Below, one piece after another: positions 8,918 to 17,709 of a DNA stretch of 64,000 nt. This DNA comes from Pseudomonas fluorescens (GTDB lineage: Bacteria; Pseudomonadota; Gammaproteobacteria; Pseudomonadales; Pseudomonadaceae), in assembly GCF_019212185.1 (NCBI RefSeq), contig NZ_CP078138.1:186001-250000 (forward strand), given 5' to 3'. The translations under genes and the position numbers were made by a program. Each line of letters opens with the position of its first letter. Position 1 is the stretch's first letter. The notes beneath the pieces are model-generated. The model was not told the origin of the DNA and made no database searches. It was given only the letters and a program-made list of their open reading frames with translations.

Positions 8918-10588
8918 ATGCCCGCCGCCTACGCCTACATACGCTATTCCAGAGCAGTCCAGCAGACTGGCGATAGCGAAGATCGTCAATTCACGGCCCT
9001 TGAATTGTTCGAGCACACCATAGGCATGGCCATTGCCGAAGTGGTCTACGACCGTGGCAAGTCTGCGTTCCGGGGCGACAATGCGAAGACAGGCAAGTTT
9101 AAGGAGATCCTCAACCGTATCGAGCAAGGGGGCATCCAGAAGGGTGATTACCTTGTCGTCGAATCTATCGACCGGATCACCCGGCAACGGGTGCTGGACG
9201 GCGTGGAATTGCTTCAAGGCATCTTGAAGAAAGGGATCAATATCTACACCACCACCGACCAGAAAACCTACTCCTACAACGACCCATCAAAAGACTTTGA
9301 AAACCTTTTGATGATTAGTCTTATCGCTAAGCGAGCAAATGAGGAAAGCGAAACCAAATCGAACCGCCTCTTATCATCGTGGAAGAAACGCCGCGAAAAG
9401 GCCAAAAGCGGTGGAATAATTATTACGAAAGGGAACTCAATTCCTTATGGGCTTCGCGTTGTAAATGGTCAGTTTACTATTGACGAAGATGAGCAAAAAG
9501 AAATCAACAGGCTCTTTGAATCTCTTTTGATTTACGGCCTGAATACCGCAGTTAAAAAAGTCAATCAGTACTCGAAGAAAGTGTGGCACAACGCCACTGT
9601 TACTAAACTAATTTCCAGCAAATCAGTTATTGGCTGCCTTGCCACTAATAGAATGGAATATATAAATGGGAAAGCCAAGAAAATTCCCACCGGTTTTATT
9701 GAAAATTATTATCCTCAACTGATATCTCCGGCTCTCTTTTATCAAGTAATCGACAAGATGAAGGAGCGTAAAGCAAAAAATTATAATGGAAGAAGAACCG
9801 AGCAGGATTTCAATATCTTCAAAAATCAGATTTTTTGTTTTTCTTGTGGCGGTAAACTCTATTATGACCACAGAGGTAGCCGCTACAAAGGAAAGATTTA
9901 CCCGTATTTCAAATGTAATACTAAACGGTTAAATCCAAGAGAATGTGGCACTGATAACATTCGCTTTGAGTATATTTTCGGACTACTTCTGAAAGGTCTT
10001 GAAAAGCTTAAAAAAGTGTCAGATGTTTGGAGCCTTTTAGATATTGATGAGGGGGAGGCAGGAAAAAATAACCGCCTAAATGTTCAATTTAGTGGTTTAT
10101 TGAGGCGACCTTCTTCGATTGATACCAATGCTCAAGTTGAGCAAAAGTCAGCCGAATTAGGGCAACTTAGGACGACCTACGAAAATTTATCTATCAGTAT
10201 TAGGGCTTTCAGTGGGAAAATTCCACTCCCAGTGATGCAACAGCTTTCCGAGGTCGAGACCAAAATAGAAGAACTTACCCAAGAAATCGAAGCCTTAGAA
10301 GCGGCCAGCCCTAGTGCTGCTATAAACATTGACGACTATAAGACTATCATCGATTTGTTCATGACTGAGGAAGGTAGAGCCAAAATCAATACTTTCTTTA
10401 AGGAAAATGATATCGTCTTTTATGCCGAGCATCATAAGCAGTCAACCCTCAGTCAGTTGAAAATCGCAAGAGTTGTTGGCGACACCAACGAGGAGTTAAT
10501 CCATACAAGTGCATTTTTACCTAAAAAACAGATTTTAAAAGCGTGGAACTTAACCGACCTACAAGATATGTTTGATTTGTCAGTATAA
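8918..10588 (+). CDS. Large serine recombinase (site-specific integrase)
   Basis: Catalyses integration into dprA and probably excision through a phosphoserine intermediate. The 556-residue protein has an N-terminal resolvase domain with YAYIRYSR (Ser11 nucleophile, Arg9) and the second active-site block ESIDRITRQR. Next comes the recombinase domain. A zinc ribbon follows, about residues 306-350: FCFSCGGKLYYD, then paired cysteines in KCNTKRLNPRECG. A coiled coil rich in Glu/Leu spans about residues 405-465. ATG 8918 follows GGAG at 8906-8909 with good spacing; an in-frame GTG at 8897 is an alternative. The gene sits directly inside attL, usual for integrases. Codon use turns AT-rich after about 9290. 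A TATATT -10-like box is at 8884-8889. Confidence 0.94.
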   Translation: MPAAYAYIRYSRAVQQTGDSEDRQFTALELFEHTIGMAIAEVVYDRGKSAFRGDNAKTGKFKEILNRIEQGGIQKGDYLVVESIDRITRQRVLDGVELLQGILKKGINIYTTTDQKTYSYNDPSKDFENLLMISLIAKRANEESETKSNRLLSSWKKRREKAKSGGIIITKGNSIPYGLRVVNGQFTIDEDEQKEINRLFESLLIYGLNTAVKKVNQYSKKVWHNATVTKLISSKSVIGCLATNRMEYINGKAKKIPTGFIENYYPQLISPALFYQVIDKMKERKAKNYNGRRTEQDFNIFKNQIFCFSCGGKLYYDHRGSRYKGKIYPYFKCNTKRLNPRECGTDNIRFEYIFGLLLKGLEKLKKVSDVWSLLDIDEGEAGKNNRLNVQFSGLLRRPSSIDTNAQVEQKSAELGQLRTTYENLSISIRAFSGKIPLPVMQQLSEVETKIEELTQEIEALEAASPSAAINIDDYKTIIDLFMTEEGRAKINTFFKENDIVFYAEHHKQSTLSQLKIARVVGDTNEELIHTSAFLPKKQILKAWNLTDLQDMFDLSV

Positions 10589-10594
10589 AATTGG

Positions 10595-11644
10595 TCACAA
10601 GGTGTATTTTCTTTTTCTTCGCACCTTGCTTGATATGGGCTTATTTTCAGCCGTATAAGGCTCAGCCTCTACCTCAGCCTGCTCTATCGAACTAAACATA
10701 ACCATTTCTATTTCATCGTCATACGTCGGGTGTTTTTGAATATTTTCAGCTCGTTCGATAACCTCGACTTTATTCAGCTCCTCCATAATAGGGTCATCGG
10801 TCTTAATGCTTTTAATCCACTCGGTTAATGATATTTTAAATTGAGTAAACAATCCTTTCATCTCATTCAAGAGTGAGATCGAGCGATCAGCATCAGCCTT
10901 GGCCATTCTAGCGGTTGCTGTGGCTTCCTGTGCTGAAATTCTGGATTGCTGGGCCAGCAATATCTGGCTGGCGGCTTCCTGAGCCGCACCAGCAGCCTCT
11001 GTTTTTAATTTGATGGACTTTTCCTGTTCGTCTCTAAGTTTTTGCTGTTCAAGCTTCCAGCTTTCCAATCTTTTGCCACGGCTTGTATTCACCGGCTTAT
11101 AATTATCATAGTTGATACTACAATGCTTCATAACAGACGCATTAAATTCTTGTTTTAACGCCACTATCATTCCCTTTTTATCCAGCTTATCTAGTCTTTC
11201 CCCCTTGTATATGCGTGGAATTAAAAGGTTCATATGGGGTTTATTTTGGTCGTGTAGGTTTGAAAAACAATTCCTGCCAAAGTCATTAACAGGTTCATCA
11301 GGTTTTAAGTGCTTATGAGCTGCCCTAATCATATCAGCCGAAATTTTCTTCCATTGTTCATCGGTGGGTTTTCGCACTGTATCAGGCAAACCCAGCACAA
11401 AGCTTTGTGCATATGATTCAACCTTTCTACCACCCTTTTTATTGGACATATCAAAGTCCAATGTTTCACATATGGCACCTTTCACAAACTCACTAATTTT
11501 GCCATGCAATGGCACTATACGGGTTTCATTTTTTGCATGGTTCTTATGCTTTTCATCCAGCAAGTATTTTGAATAAGCAACTAATCCGTCTTGTCTTTCT
11601 TTAACTCGTTGCGATATCACTGTCCAGTTTTTGATTTTTGCCAT
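10595..11644 (-). CDS. Relaxase-like mobilization protein (MobV/Pre-like, divergent HUH motif)
   Basis: 349 residues. The segment HDQNKPHMNLLIPRIYKG (about residues 131-148) resembles the motif of MobV/Pre relaxases, which read H-x-D-E-x-x-P-H-x-H. Here the last His of the pair is Asn (PHMN). Tyrosines at about 24 and 27 (VAYSKYLL) are candidate nucleophiles. Residues about 190-260 form an Ala/Gln/Glu-rich coiled coil and the C-terminus is basic (VRRKRKYTL). It is convergent with the recombinase (6-base gap), and its start faces a hairpin cluster that could be oriT. The family assignment rests on one motif; a replication initiator or other HUH-type nuclease is possible. Confidence 0.6.
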   Translation of the reverse strand: MAKIKNWTVISQRVKERQDGLVAYSKYLLDEKHKNHAKNETRIVPLHGKISEFVKGAICETLDFDMSNKKGGRKVESYAQSFVLGLPDTVRKPTDEQWKKISADMIRAAHKHLKPDEPVNDFGRNCFSNLHDQNKPHMNLLIPRIYKGERLDKLDKKGMIVALKQEFNASVMKHCSINYDNYKPVNTSRGKRLESWKLEQQKLRDEQEKSIKLKTEAAGAAQEAASQILLAQQSRISAQEATATARMAKADADRSISLLNEMKGLFTQFKISLTEWIKSIKTDDPIMEELNKVEVIERAENIQKHPTYDDEIEMVMFSSIEQAEVEAEPYTAENKPISSKVRRKRKYTL

Positions 11645-11934
11645 GATAAAATGTACTGTTGATATGTATGTTTTACCACGAATTTAAATAACTTCAACTA
11701 CTCTGGTTATTATAAGGTATTCAAGATAGGACAACCCTTCGGGTTGACGGCTTCGCCTTCCTACTTGTTAGGGGGATACCCCCTAATACCCCAGCCCTGA
11801 CGGGCTTAAAAGCAAGAGCAAAAGCAAAGCAAGAAATAAGAAAAAAGCCATCCTGATAATTCTTTCGTTTTAGCCCTTGAAAATCGAAAAATACATGGTA
11901 TTGGTATTATGGATACTAAAATGGAGGAATCATT
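11645..11934. promoter_or_regulatory. Candidate oriT: hairpin cluster upstream of the relaxase-like gene
   Basis: This non-coding stretch separates two divergent genes. It contains three tight inverted repeats in a row: CAACCC-TTC-GGGTTG (11732-11746), TTAGGGGG-ATA-CCCCCTAA (11768-11786) and AGCCC-TGAC-GGGCT (11793-11806). Such repeats beside a relaxase gene are the usual layout of a transfer origin; no nick site can be assigned by eye. The remaining bases are AT-rich, with A-rich direct repeats after 11808. Confidence 0.5.
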
Positions 11935-12138
11935 ATGGCCTATGAAGAAATAAAAATTGATTGGAGTAACGTTGAGCAGGTTAAAGTGGCAAGAAATATT
12001 GAGGTCTTATATTTCACAAAAATAGTTAAGCCTCTTTATAAAAAAGGGGAGTTGCCACGGGAGGAATATGACGAGGTACGTAATAACGCAATAAGGCTAA
12101 ATACCCTGTATGAAAATCTTATAGCTAACCCGCAATAA
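11935..12138 (+). CDS. Small acidic hypothetical protein (67 residues)
   Basis: MAYEEIKIDWSNVEQVKVAR and onward; largely helical by appearance, charged, with no membrane segment or known motif that I recognise. It is supported as a gene by a strong ribosome site (GGAGG at about 11922), an intrinsic terminator right after the stop, and a single-cistron layout. It lies between the candidate oriT and the structured RNA. It could be an accessory relaxosome or regulatory protein, but nothing in the sequence shows this. Confidence 0.7.
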   Translation: MAYEEIKIDWSNVEQVKVARNIEVLYFTKIVKPLYKKGELPREEYDEVRNNAIRLNTLYENLIANPQ

Positions 12139-12140
12139 AT

Positions 12141-12163
12141 AACCCGCCATAGAGCGGGTTTTT
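12141..12163 (+). terminator. Intrinsic terminator of the 67-residue gene
   Basis: AACCCGC and GCGGGTT pair in a perfect 7-bp stem with a 6-base loop, followed by a T run. It begins three bases after the stop codon. Confidence 0.85.
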
Positions 12164-12175
12164 ATTGTCTTTAAT

Positions 12176-12203
12176 TTGACATTACGGAATTAAATGGTAG
12201 CTT
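12176..12203 (+). promoter_or_regulatory. Sigma-70-type promoter for the structured RNA
   Basis: A perfect -35 box TTGACA (12176-12181) is followed after 16 bases by TAGCTT (12198-12203), a -10 with T, A and final T conserved. The predicted start is about 12209-12212, just before the first hairpin. No ribosome site or open frame follows. Confidence 0.6.
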
Positions 12204-12210
12204 GTAAAAA

Positions 12211-12703
12211 GGTGAACCCCAAATGTAGTTAGCATTTAGAGTTCGGCGTTGACACTGATGACAGCAGTATCAACTTGTAATTAAAGTTATATCATATAAT
12301 TTTAACTCTTCAAGTCCCTTCTGCTGTAAAAACTCAATAACTATAAGAAAATCAGTATTAACTCCTGTAAGCAATGTTGGAAATTCAAGAGATTGTTCCG
12401 TTGCGTAGCCTAAGAGGAATAGAATGGGGATACTGGAAATTCTTCGACCCGCCAGCCATATAGCGATATATGTTGAACAGGGTTCCAGTGTGGCGATGAT
12501 AGCTTGTTAGCCACTATAGTGTTCAAAGCTTAAACTGAGTATCACTGAATTTAAGCCCTGAGAAAGTAGCAAATCAGGTCAGGCTTTACTTGTTTTTTTT
12601 GATAAAAACGAGGAAGACCAGATTTGCCTGAGAAGATCAAAGGCGTAGCCTTCTTCGAAGGCAATTCTGGAATTAAAAAGCGAGAAAAGCCCAAAGGCTT
12701 TTT
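12211..12703 (+). ncRNA. Candidate large structured non-coding RNA (about 490 nt)
   Basis: No open frame of size exists on either strand here, yet the region is full of inverted repeats that suit an RNA read on the plus strand. H1: GAAC/GTTC with AAATG/CATTT (12214-12244). H2: 10 bp with one mismatch (12248-12274). H4: ACTGG/CCAGT, GACCC/GGGTT and CATATA/TATATG closed by a GCGA tetraloop (12432-12489). H5: GTGGC/GCCAC (12490-12514). H6: GCTTAAA/TTTAAGC (12528-12556). H7: 12 bp with one mismatch plus an inner 9-bp stem (12569-12627). H8: GCCTTC-TTC-GAAGGC (12648-12662). It starts behind a consensus-like promoter and ends in a terminator. I do not recognise the family. No reverse transcriptase, Cas or TnpB gene is near. 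Confidence 0.6.
12685..12703. terminator. Terminator ending the structured RNA unit
   Basis: AAAAGCC, loop CAAA, GGCTTTTT. It has a T run on the plus strand and a T-containing run on the minus strand, so it could also serve the convergent orphan genes at 12780-13530. Confidence 0.75.
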
Positions 12704-12779
12704 GAGTAAATAAAGAAGATATCTTTATAGTAAGAAGACACACGTACCCACCCGCGATTCTTCCCTAGAACCACATTAA

Positions 12780-13184
12780 TCAGCTAATAAAGTCAATCGC
12801 CGAAACCTTTCCAGCAATTGCTATAAACCAATCCGATTCAATCTCTATCAACTCTCCCCCTAGAAATAAATCATCCTTATTGAAGCTTAGAATTTCCCTT
12901 GGCGTCGCGTTGGAGTTTTTTGCGAGACACATTACCATATAGCACTTAGCTCCCCCCTTAATAAGCTCAATATGGCTAAGACGCTCCATATAACCGAGGT
13001 TGTCCTGACCCTCACCGTATTTTTGCAAGTGCGAGAGCTGCATATAATGGGTGGTGTCACGCTTTACTTTTCTATCCTGCCATACACGTAGAATAACTGC
13101 TCCATCGTCGCGTATTCCGCCCCAAGACCACCGAGGGTTTTTAAGTGGCGAACCAAGTATTTTAAAGAATTGCGTCAAGTTCAT
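12780..13184 (-). CDS. Hypothetical protein (134 residues), element cargo
   Basis: A soluble protein beginning MNLTQFFKILGSPLKNPRWS, followed by WGGIRDDGAVILRVWQD and later AKCYMVMCLAKN. The aromatic-rich N-terminal block reminds me of unnamed domains found in proteins near restriction or nuclease genes, but I cannot name a family. No signal peptide or membrane segment is visible. The ribosome site GGAGG lies four bases before the ATG. It is downstream of the 106-residue gene in the same direction (25-base gap), so the two probably form an operon near attR. Confidence 0.7.
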   Translation of the reverse strand: MNLTQFFKILGSPLKNPRWSWGGIRDDGAVILRVWQDRKVKRDTTHYMQLSHLQKYGEGQDNLGYMERLSHIELIKGGAKCYMVMCLAKNSNATPREILSFNKDDLFLGGELIEIESDWFIAIAGKVSAIDFIS

Positions 13185-13209
13185 ATGGCCTCCAATATGC
13201 TGAATTCCA

Positions 13210-13530
13210 TTACTTAGTTTTATACGGGGTTAATATAACAGGATAGCACAAGTCATAAATAGTACGAGCCAGAGTCTGGTCATAGTCTATCCAGCATCCT
13301 GTTACAACCACACCCTCACTACTCCAAACACCTCCGTCAGATGAGTCAGAGTAAATCCACCAGATTGATTTATTTTCCAATATGGCAAACCAGTTTGAAT
13401 ACCCGGATGGGAGATGCTGCCGTAGTAATCCTTTTCTTTCACTCTCTGCTGCACTTTCCCAAGATCGGAAACGGCTGACCGTTGTGCCGTTCTTAACTAT
13501 GTATAGCCGGATGCTTTCTCTGGTGTCCAT
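13210..13530 (-). CDS. Hypothetical protein (106 residues), element cargo
   Basis: Starts MDTRESIRLYIVKNGTTVSR and is rich in Trp and Ser in its middle (ENKSIWWIYSDSSDGGVW). I recognise no family. It is probably cytoplasmic, since no signal peptide is seen. It is the last gene before attR and probably the first of a two-gene operon with the 134-residue protein. Such right-end cargo is often accessory (defence, toxin or immunity), but that is inference from position only. Confidence 0.65.
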   Translation of the reverse strand: MDTRESIRLYIVKNGTTVSRFRSWESAAESERKGLLRQHLPSGYSNWFAILENKSIWWIYSDSSDGGVWSSEGVVVTGCWIDYDQTLARTIYDLCYPVILTPYKTK

Positions 13531-13692
13531 AGTGAGCCTTTTTTCTGCGATAGCCCAAATATACCAAACGAATGGAATCCCGCTCTAAAAGGACATATCC
13601 GTGGCCGGTTGCCCTTCTGCTCCCCAAAGGCACGGGTACAAGTCCCCGAACCTTCGGCGACCTCGATCAAAAATCACTTGGTAAAACGTATG

Positions 13693-13701
13693 CCGGATCA
13701 T
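13693..13701 (+). repeat. Right attachment core (attR)
   Basis: CCGGATCAT, identical to attL. The left side is element and the right side resumes dprA. CACTTGG at 13675-13681 in the element arm is the mirror of CCGAGTG at 8893-8899. Confidence 0.85.
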
Positions 13702-14119
13702 CAGTGGTTTGTCCCTCGGGGTGCTGGTGGTGGAGGCCAGTGTCGCCAGTGGTTCTTTGATTACTGCACGGCTTGCTGCTGAACAGGGGCGCGAGGTCTA
13801 CGCCATCCCGGGCTCCATCCATCACCCGGTCGCCCGAGGCTGTCACCAGCTAATTCGTGATGGCGCGGTGCTGGTGGAAACCATCGAGCACATTCTCGAA
13901 GGGCTACGGGGCTGGCAAAACCTGGCGGTGCCCGCGCAACCGGCCGTGGCTCTCGATCATCCCCTGCTCTGTTTGCTGATTGCTGCACCGCATACCAGCG
14001 AAGCCTTGGCTGACGCCTGCGGCTGGACATTGCCGAAAGTGCTGGCGGCCCTGACCGAGCTTGAGATGGATGGGCGCGCCGTGTGTGAAGGCGGACGCTG
14101 GTTTGCCCGCCTAAGCTAG
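13697..14119 (+). pseudogene. dprA: dprA, 3' fragment
   Basis: Resumes DprA exactly where the 5' fragment stops: IISGLSLGVLVVEASVASG, then AIPGSIHHPVARGCHQLIRDGA and the C-terminal winged-helix DprA domain ending FARLS. About 140 codons. A TTG at 13709 could in principle start an isolated fragment, but no ribosome site is evident. Excision of the element would rebuild an intact gene of about 369 codons. Confidence 0.93.
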
Positions 14120-14186
14120 GTTCAGACGCTGGGCTTTACAGGGAAGATGGGTAAACTGCGCACAGCCTTAATTTGGAGAGTCGATC

Positions 14187-14744
14187 ATGGTCAACAGGTG
14201 GCGTGTGCAGCAAGCCGCACGAGGAATTCGCGCAGGGGCGGTGATTGCCTATCCAACGGAAGCTGTCTGGGGGCTGGGTTGCGACCCCTGGGACGAAGAA
14301 GCGGTCTATCGTCTGCTGGCGATCAAGGGGCGCTCGGTTGAAAAGGGCTTGATCCTGGTGGCCGATAATATCCGTCAGTTCGATTTCCTGTTCGAGGATT
14401 TCCCTGAACTGTGGATGGATCGCATGGCCAGCACCTGGCCAGGCCCCAACACCTGGTTGGTCCCGCATCAGAACATGCTGCCGCAATGGATCACGGGTGT
14501 GCACGAAACCGTCGCCTTGCGCGTCAGCGATCACCCGCAGGTGCGCGACCTGTGTTCGCTGGTCGGGCCGCTGGTATCGACTTCCGCCAACCCGCAGGGC
14601 CGTCCGGCGGCGCGCACGCGTCTGCGGGTCGAGCAGTACTTCCGTGGTGAAGTCGACCTGGTGCTGGGCGGCAGCCTCGGTGGGCGCAAGAATCCGAGCG
14701 TGATTCGCGACCTGGCCACCGGGCACGTGGTGCGCCCGGATTGA
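14187..14744 (+). CDS. tsaC: Threonylcarbamoyl-AMP synthase
   Basis: Makes threonylcarbamoyl-AMP from threonine, bicarbonate and ATP for the t6A37 tRNA modification. The 185-residue Sua5/YciO/YrdC-family protein includes [14 protein letters not shown], the [12 protein letters not shown] nucleotide-binding block and [14 protein letters not shown]. This is the short bacterial TsaC form, without the Sua5 C-terminal domain. It is 67 bases after dprA in the same direction, the usual neighbour. Confidence 0.94.
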   Translation: MVNRWRVQQAARGIRAGAVIAYPTEAVWGLGCDPWDEEAVYRLLAIKGRSVEKGLILVADNIRQFDFLFEDFPELWMDRMASTWPGPNTWLVPHQNMLPQWITGVHETVALRVSDHPQVRDLCSLVGPLVSTSANPQGRPAARTRLRVEQYFRGEVDLVLGGSLGGRKNPSVIRDLATGHVVRPD

Positions 14745-14752
14745 CACCGCTT

Positions 14753-14791
14753 GCCGCTCTTCGCTGGCAGGTGAGCGCCAGCGAAAGCGGC
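14753..14791. terminator. Hairpin between convergent tsaC and qor
   Basis: A stem of about 15 bp with one bulge (GCCGCTCTTCGCTGGC with GCCAGCGAAAGCGGC) and an 8-base loop. The T tract is short, so termination efficiency is uncertain. Confidence 0.55.
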
Positions 14792-14796
14792 TTATT

Positions 14797-15774
14797 TCAG
14801 GGCAGGAGAATGGTCGAGCCGGTAGTGCGCCGCGCCGACAACTCTGCCTGCGCCTTGGCCGCGTCGGCCAGCGAATAGCGCTGGCTGATATCCACCTTCA
14901 GTTGGCCACTGATGATCATCTCGAACAGCTCATCGGCCATGCGCTGCAGGTTGTCGGCGTTGTTGGCGTAGGTCGCCAGCGTCGGGCGAGTGACGTACAG
15001 CGAGCCTTTGGCCGCCAGAATCCCCAGGTTAACGCCGTCAACGGCACCGGAGGCATTGCCGAAGCTCACCAGCAGGCCACGGGGCGCAGTGCTGTCGAGG
15101 GAGGTCAGCCAGGTGTCTTTGCCGACACCGTCGTAAACTACCGGGCATTTCTGCCCATCGGTCAGTTCCAGCACTCGTTGTGCAACGTTTTCGTGGCTGT
15201 AGTCGATGGTCGCCCAAGCGCCGTTGGCCTTGGCCAGTGCGGCCTTTTCCGGCGAGCTGACGGTGCCGATCAGTTTCACCCCGAGCGCCTTGGCCCATTG
15301 GCAGGCCAGCGAGCCGACGCCCCCGGCTGCGGCGTGGAACAGGATGGTTTCGCCGCCCTTGAGTTCATAAGTCTGACGCAACAGGTACTGCACCGTCAGG
15401 CCCTTGAGCATCACCCCGGCGGCCTGCTCGAAACTGATAGCGTCCGGCAGATGCACCAGGTTGGCTTCGGGTAGCACGTGTACATCGCTGTAGGCGCCCA
15501 GCGGGCCGCTGCCATAAGCCACGCGATCACCGACCTTGAACCGGGTGACTTCGCTGCCCACCGCCTGGACCACGCCGGCGCCTTCCGCACCGAGGCCCGA
15601 CGGCAAGGCCGGAGGCGCATAGAGACCGCTGCGGAAATAGGTGTCGATGAAGTTCAGGCCGATCGCCTTGTTACTCACCCGGACTTGATGCGGGCCTGGC
15701 TCGGCGGGCTGATAATCCACGTACTCAAGTACTTCGGGGCCGCCATGGGCGCTGAACTGGATACGTTTGGCCAT
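14797..15774 (-). CDS. qor: NADPH:quinone oxidoreductase (zeta-crystallin type)
   Basis: Medium-chain dehydrogenase/reductase without structural zinc; reduces quinones with NADPH. 325 residues, starting MAKRIQFSAHGGPEVLEYVD. The NADPH Rossmann loop is HAAAGGVGSLACQWAKALG (about residue 150). The ATG at 15774 has AGGAG seven bases upstream; the GTG two codons earlier lies too close to it. Convergent with tsaC, divergent from hemF. Confidence 0.94.
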   Translation of the reverse strand: MAKRIQFSAHGGPEVLEYVDYQPAEPGPHQVRVSNKAIGLNFIDTYFRSGLYAPPALPSGLGAEGAGVVQAVGSEVTRFKVGDRVAYGSGPLGAYSDVHVLPEANLVHLPDAISFEQAAGVMLKGLTVQYLLRQTYELKGGETILFHAAAGGVGSLACQWAKALGVKLIGTVSSPEKAALAKANGAWATIDYSHENVAQRVLELTDGQKCPVVYDGVGKDTWLTSLDSTAPRGLLVSFGNASGAVDGVNLGILAAKGSLYVTRPTLATYANNADNLQRMADELFEMIISGQLKVDISQRYSLADAAKAQAELSARRTTGSTILLP

Positions 15775-15915
15775 CTGCACTCTCCTTGGGTGGTTTTGCG
15801 TAGGGGGTCTATCGGACTCCTAAGCTTGACCTTCGTCAACTGCGGCAGGTGTGGGTGCAGTGGTATGCTACGCGCCCATTTGCGTTGGCCGCCGCTCCGT
15901 GCGGGCGCCACGTAG

Positions 15916-16857
<942 letters not shown>

Positions 16858-16893
16858 TAGCGAACCTGAAGGCGCTTACCCAGAGGTTGTGAG

Positions 16894-17709
16894 ATGGATC
16901 AGTACGTAGTTTTCGGTAACCCGATTGGCCATAGCAAGTCGCCATTGATCCATCGCCTGTTCGCCGAGCAGACCGCCCAGCAACTCGATTACCAGACCTT
17001 GCTGGCGCCACTGGATGATTTTTCCGGCTGTGCCCGGGCATTTTTCCGCGAAGGTCGCGGCGCCAACGTGACGGTGCCATTCAAGGAAGAAGCCTATCGC
17101 CTGGCCGATCAGCTGACCCCTCGCGCGCAACGGGCAGGTGCGGTCAACACCTTGAGCAAGCAAGCGGACGGCAGCCTGTTGGGCGATAACACCGACGGCG
17201 CTGGACTGGTCCGTGACCTGACGGTCAACGCTGGATTCAGCCTGCGCGGCAAACGCATCCTGTTGCTGGGGGCTGGCGGTGCGGTGCGGGGTGCGCTGGA
17301 GCCACTGCTGGCCGAACAACCGGCGTCGGTGATCATCGCCAACCGCACGGTGGAAAAAGCCGAATTGTTGTGTGAATTGTTCACTGATCTCGGCCCGGTG
17401 TCGGCGAGTGGTTTCGGTTGGCTGCGTGAGCCGGTGGACCTGATTGTCAACGCCACGTCGGCCAGTCTGTCGGGCGATGTACCGCCGATTGCCGGCAGCC
17501 TGATCGAACCGGGCAAGACCCTGTGCTACGACATGATGTACGGCAAGGAGCCGACCTCGTTCTGTCGCTGGGCGGCCGATCAGGGCGGCGTGACGATGGA
17601 CGGCCTGGGCATGCTCGCCGAGCAGGCTGGCGAAGCGTTCTTCCTGTGGCGCGGCGTGCGTCCGGACACCGCGCCAGTGCTTGCCGAACTACGCCGGCTG
17701 CTCGCCTAG
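16894..17709 (+). CDS. aroE: Shikimate 5-dehydrogenase
   Basis: NADPH-dependent reduction of 3-dehydroshikimate to shikimate in aromatic amino acid synthesis. 271 residues. The shikimate site shows [13 protein letters not shown] near the N-terminus, [11 protein letters not shown] with the catalytic Lys, and NTDGAGL with the catalytic Asp. The NADP loop is [13 protein letters not shown]. It overlaps the convergent sulfate transporter by 4 bases at the 3' ends. Confidence 0.96.
   Translation: MDQYVVFGNPIGHSKSPLIHRLFAEQTAQQLDYQTLLAPLDDFSGCARAFFREGRGANVTVPFKEEAYRLADQLTPRAQRAGAVNTLSKQADGSLLGDNTDGAGLVRDLTVNAGFSLRGKRILLLGAGGAVRGALEPLLAEQPASVIIANRTVEKAELLCELFTDLGPVSASGFGWLREPVDLIVNATSASLSGDVPPIAGSLIEPGKTLCYDMMYGKEPTSFCRWAADQGGVTMDGLGMLAEQAGEAFFLWRGVRPDTAPVLAELRRLLA

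Larger units (their letters stand above)
8865..13701. mobile_element. Integrative (probably mobilizable) element inserted in dprA
   Basis: An insertion of 4,828 bp (circular form) splits dprA. The 9-bp sequence CCGGATCAT, native to dprA, is found at both edges (8865-8873 and 13693-13701), and joining across it restores the DprA reading frame exactly. GC content falls sharply inside compared with the flanks. Gene order is serine recombinase, relaxase-like protein, hairpin-rich region, 67-residue protein, structured non-coding region, and two orphan proteins. There is no recognisable conjugation apparatus, so if it transfers it must use another element's machinery. Confidence 0.9.

Noticed and set aside
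8188..8976. Functional truncated DprA from the 5' fragment
   Set aside because: The fragment stops within the Rossmann core and adds about 34 foreign residues, so the fold should be incomplete.
9623..9871. Small minus-strand frame inside the recombinase
   Set aside because: It lies within a gene with clear recombinase domains and has no ribosome site.
12186..12677. GGAATTAAA direct repeat at 12186-12194 and 12669-12677
   Set aside because: A 9-base AT-rich repeat in AT-rich DNA is easily chance, and the first copy lies in the promoter spacer, so it does not bound a unit.
12180..12710. Retron msr-msd RNA
   Set aside because: The stem pattern resembles a retron ncRNA, but there is no reverse transcriptase in the element or nearby, and I find no convincing a1/a2 end pairing.
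13572..13760. Small plus-strand open frame across attR
   Set aside because: It spans the element-chromosome junction in a frame other than dprA and has no ribosome site.
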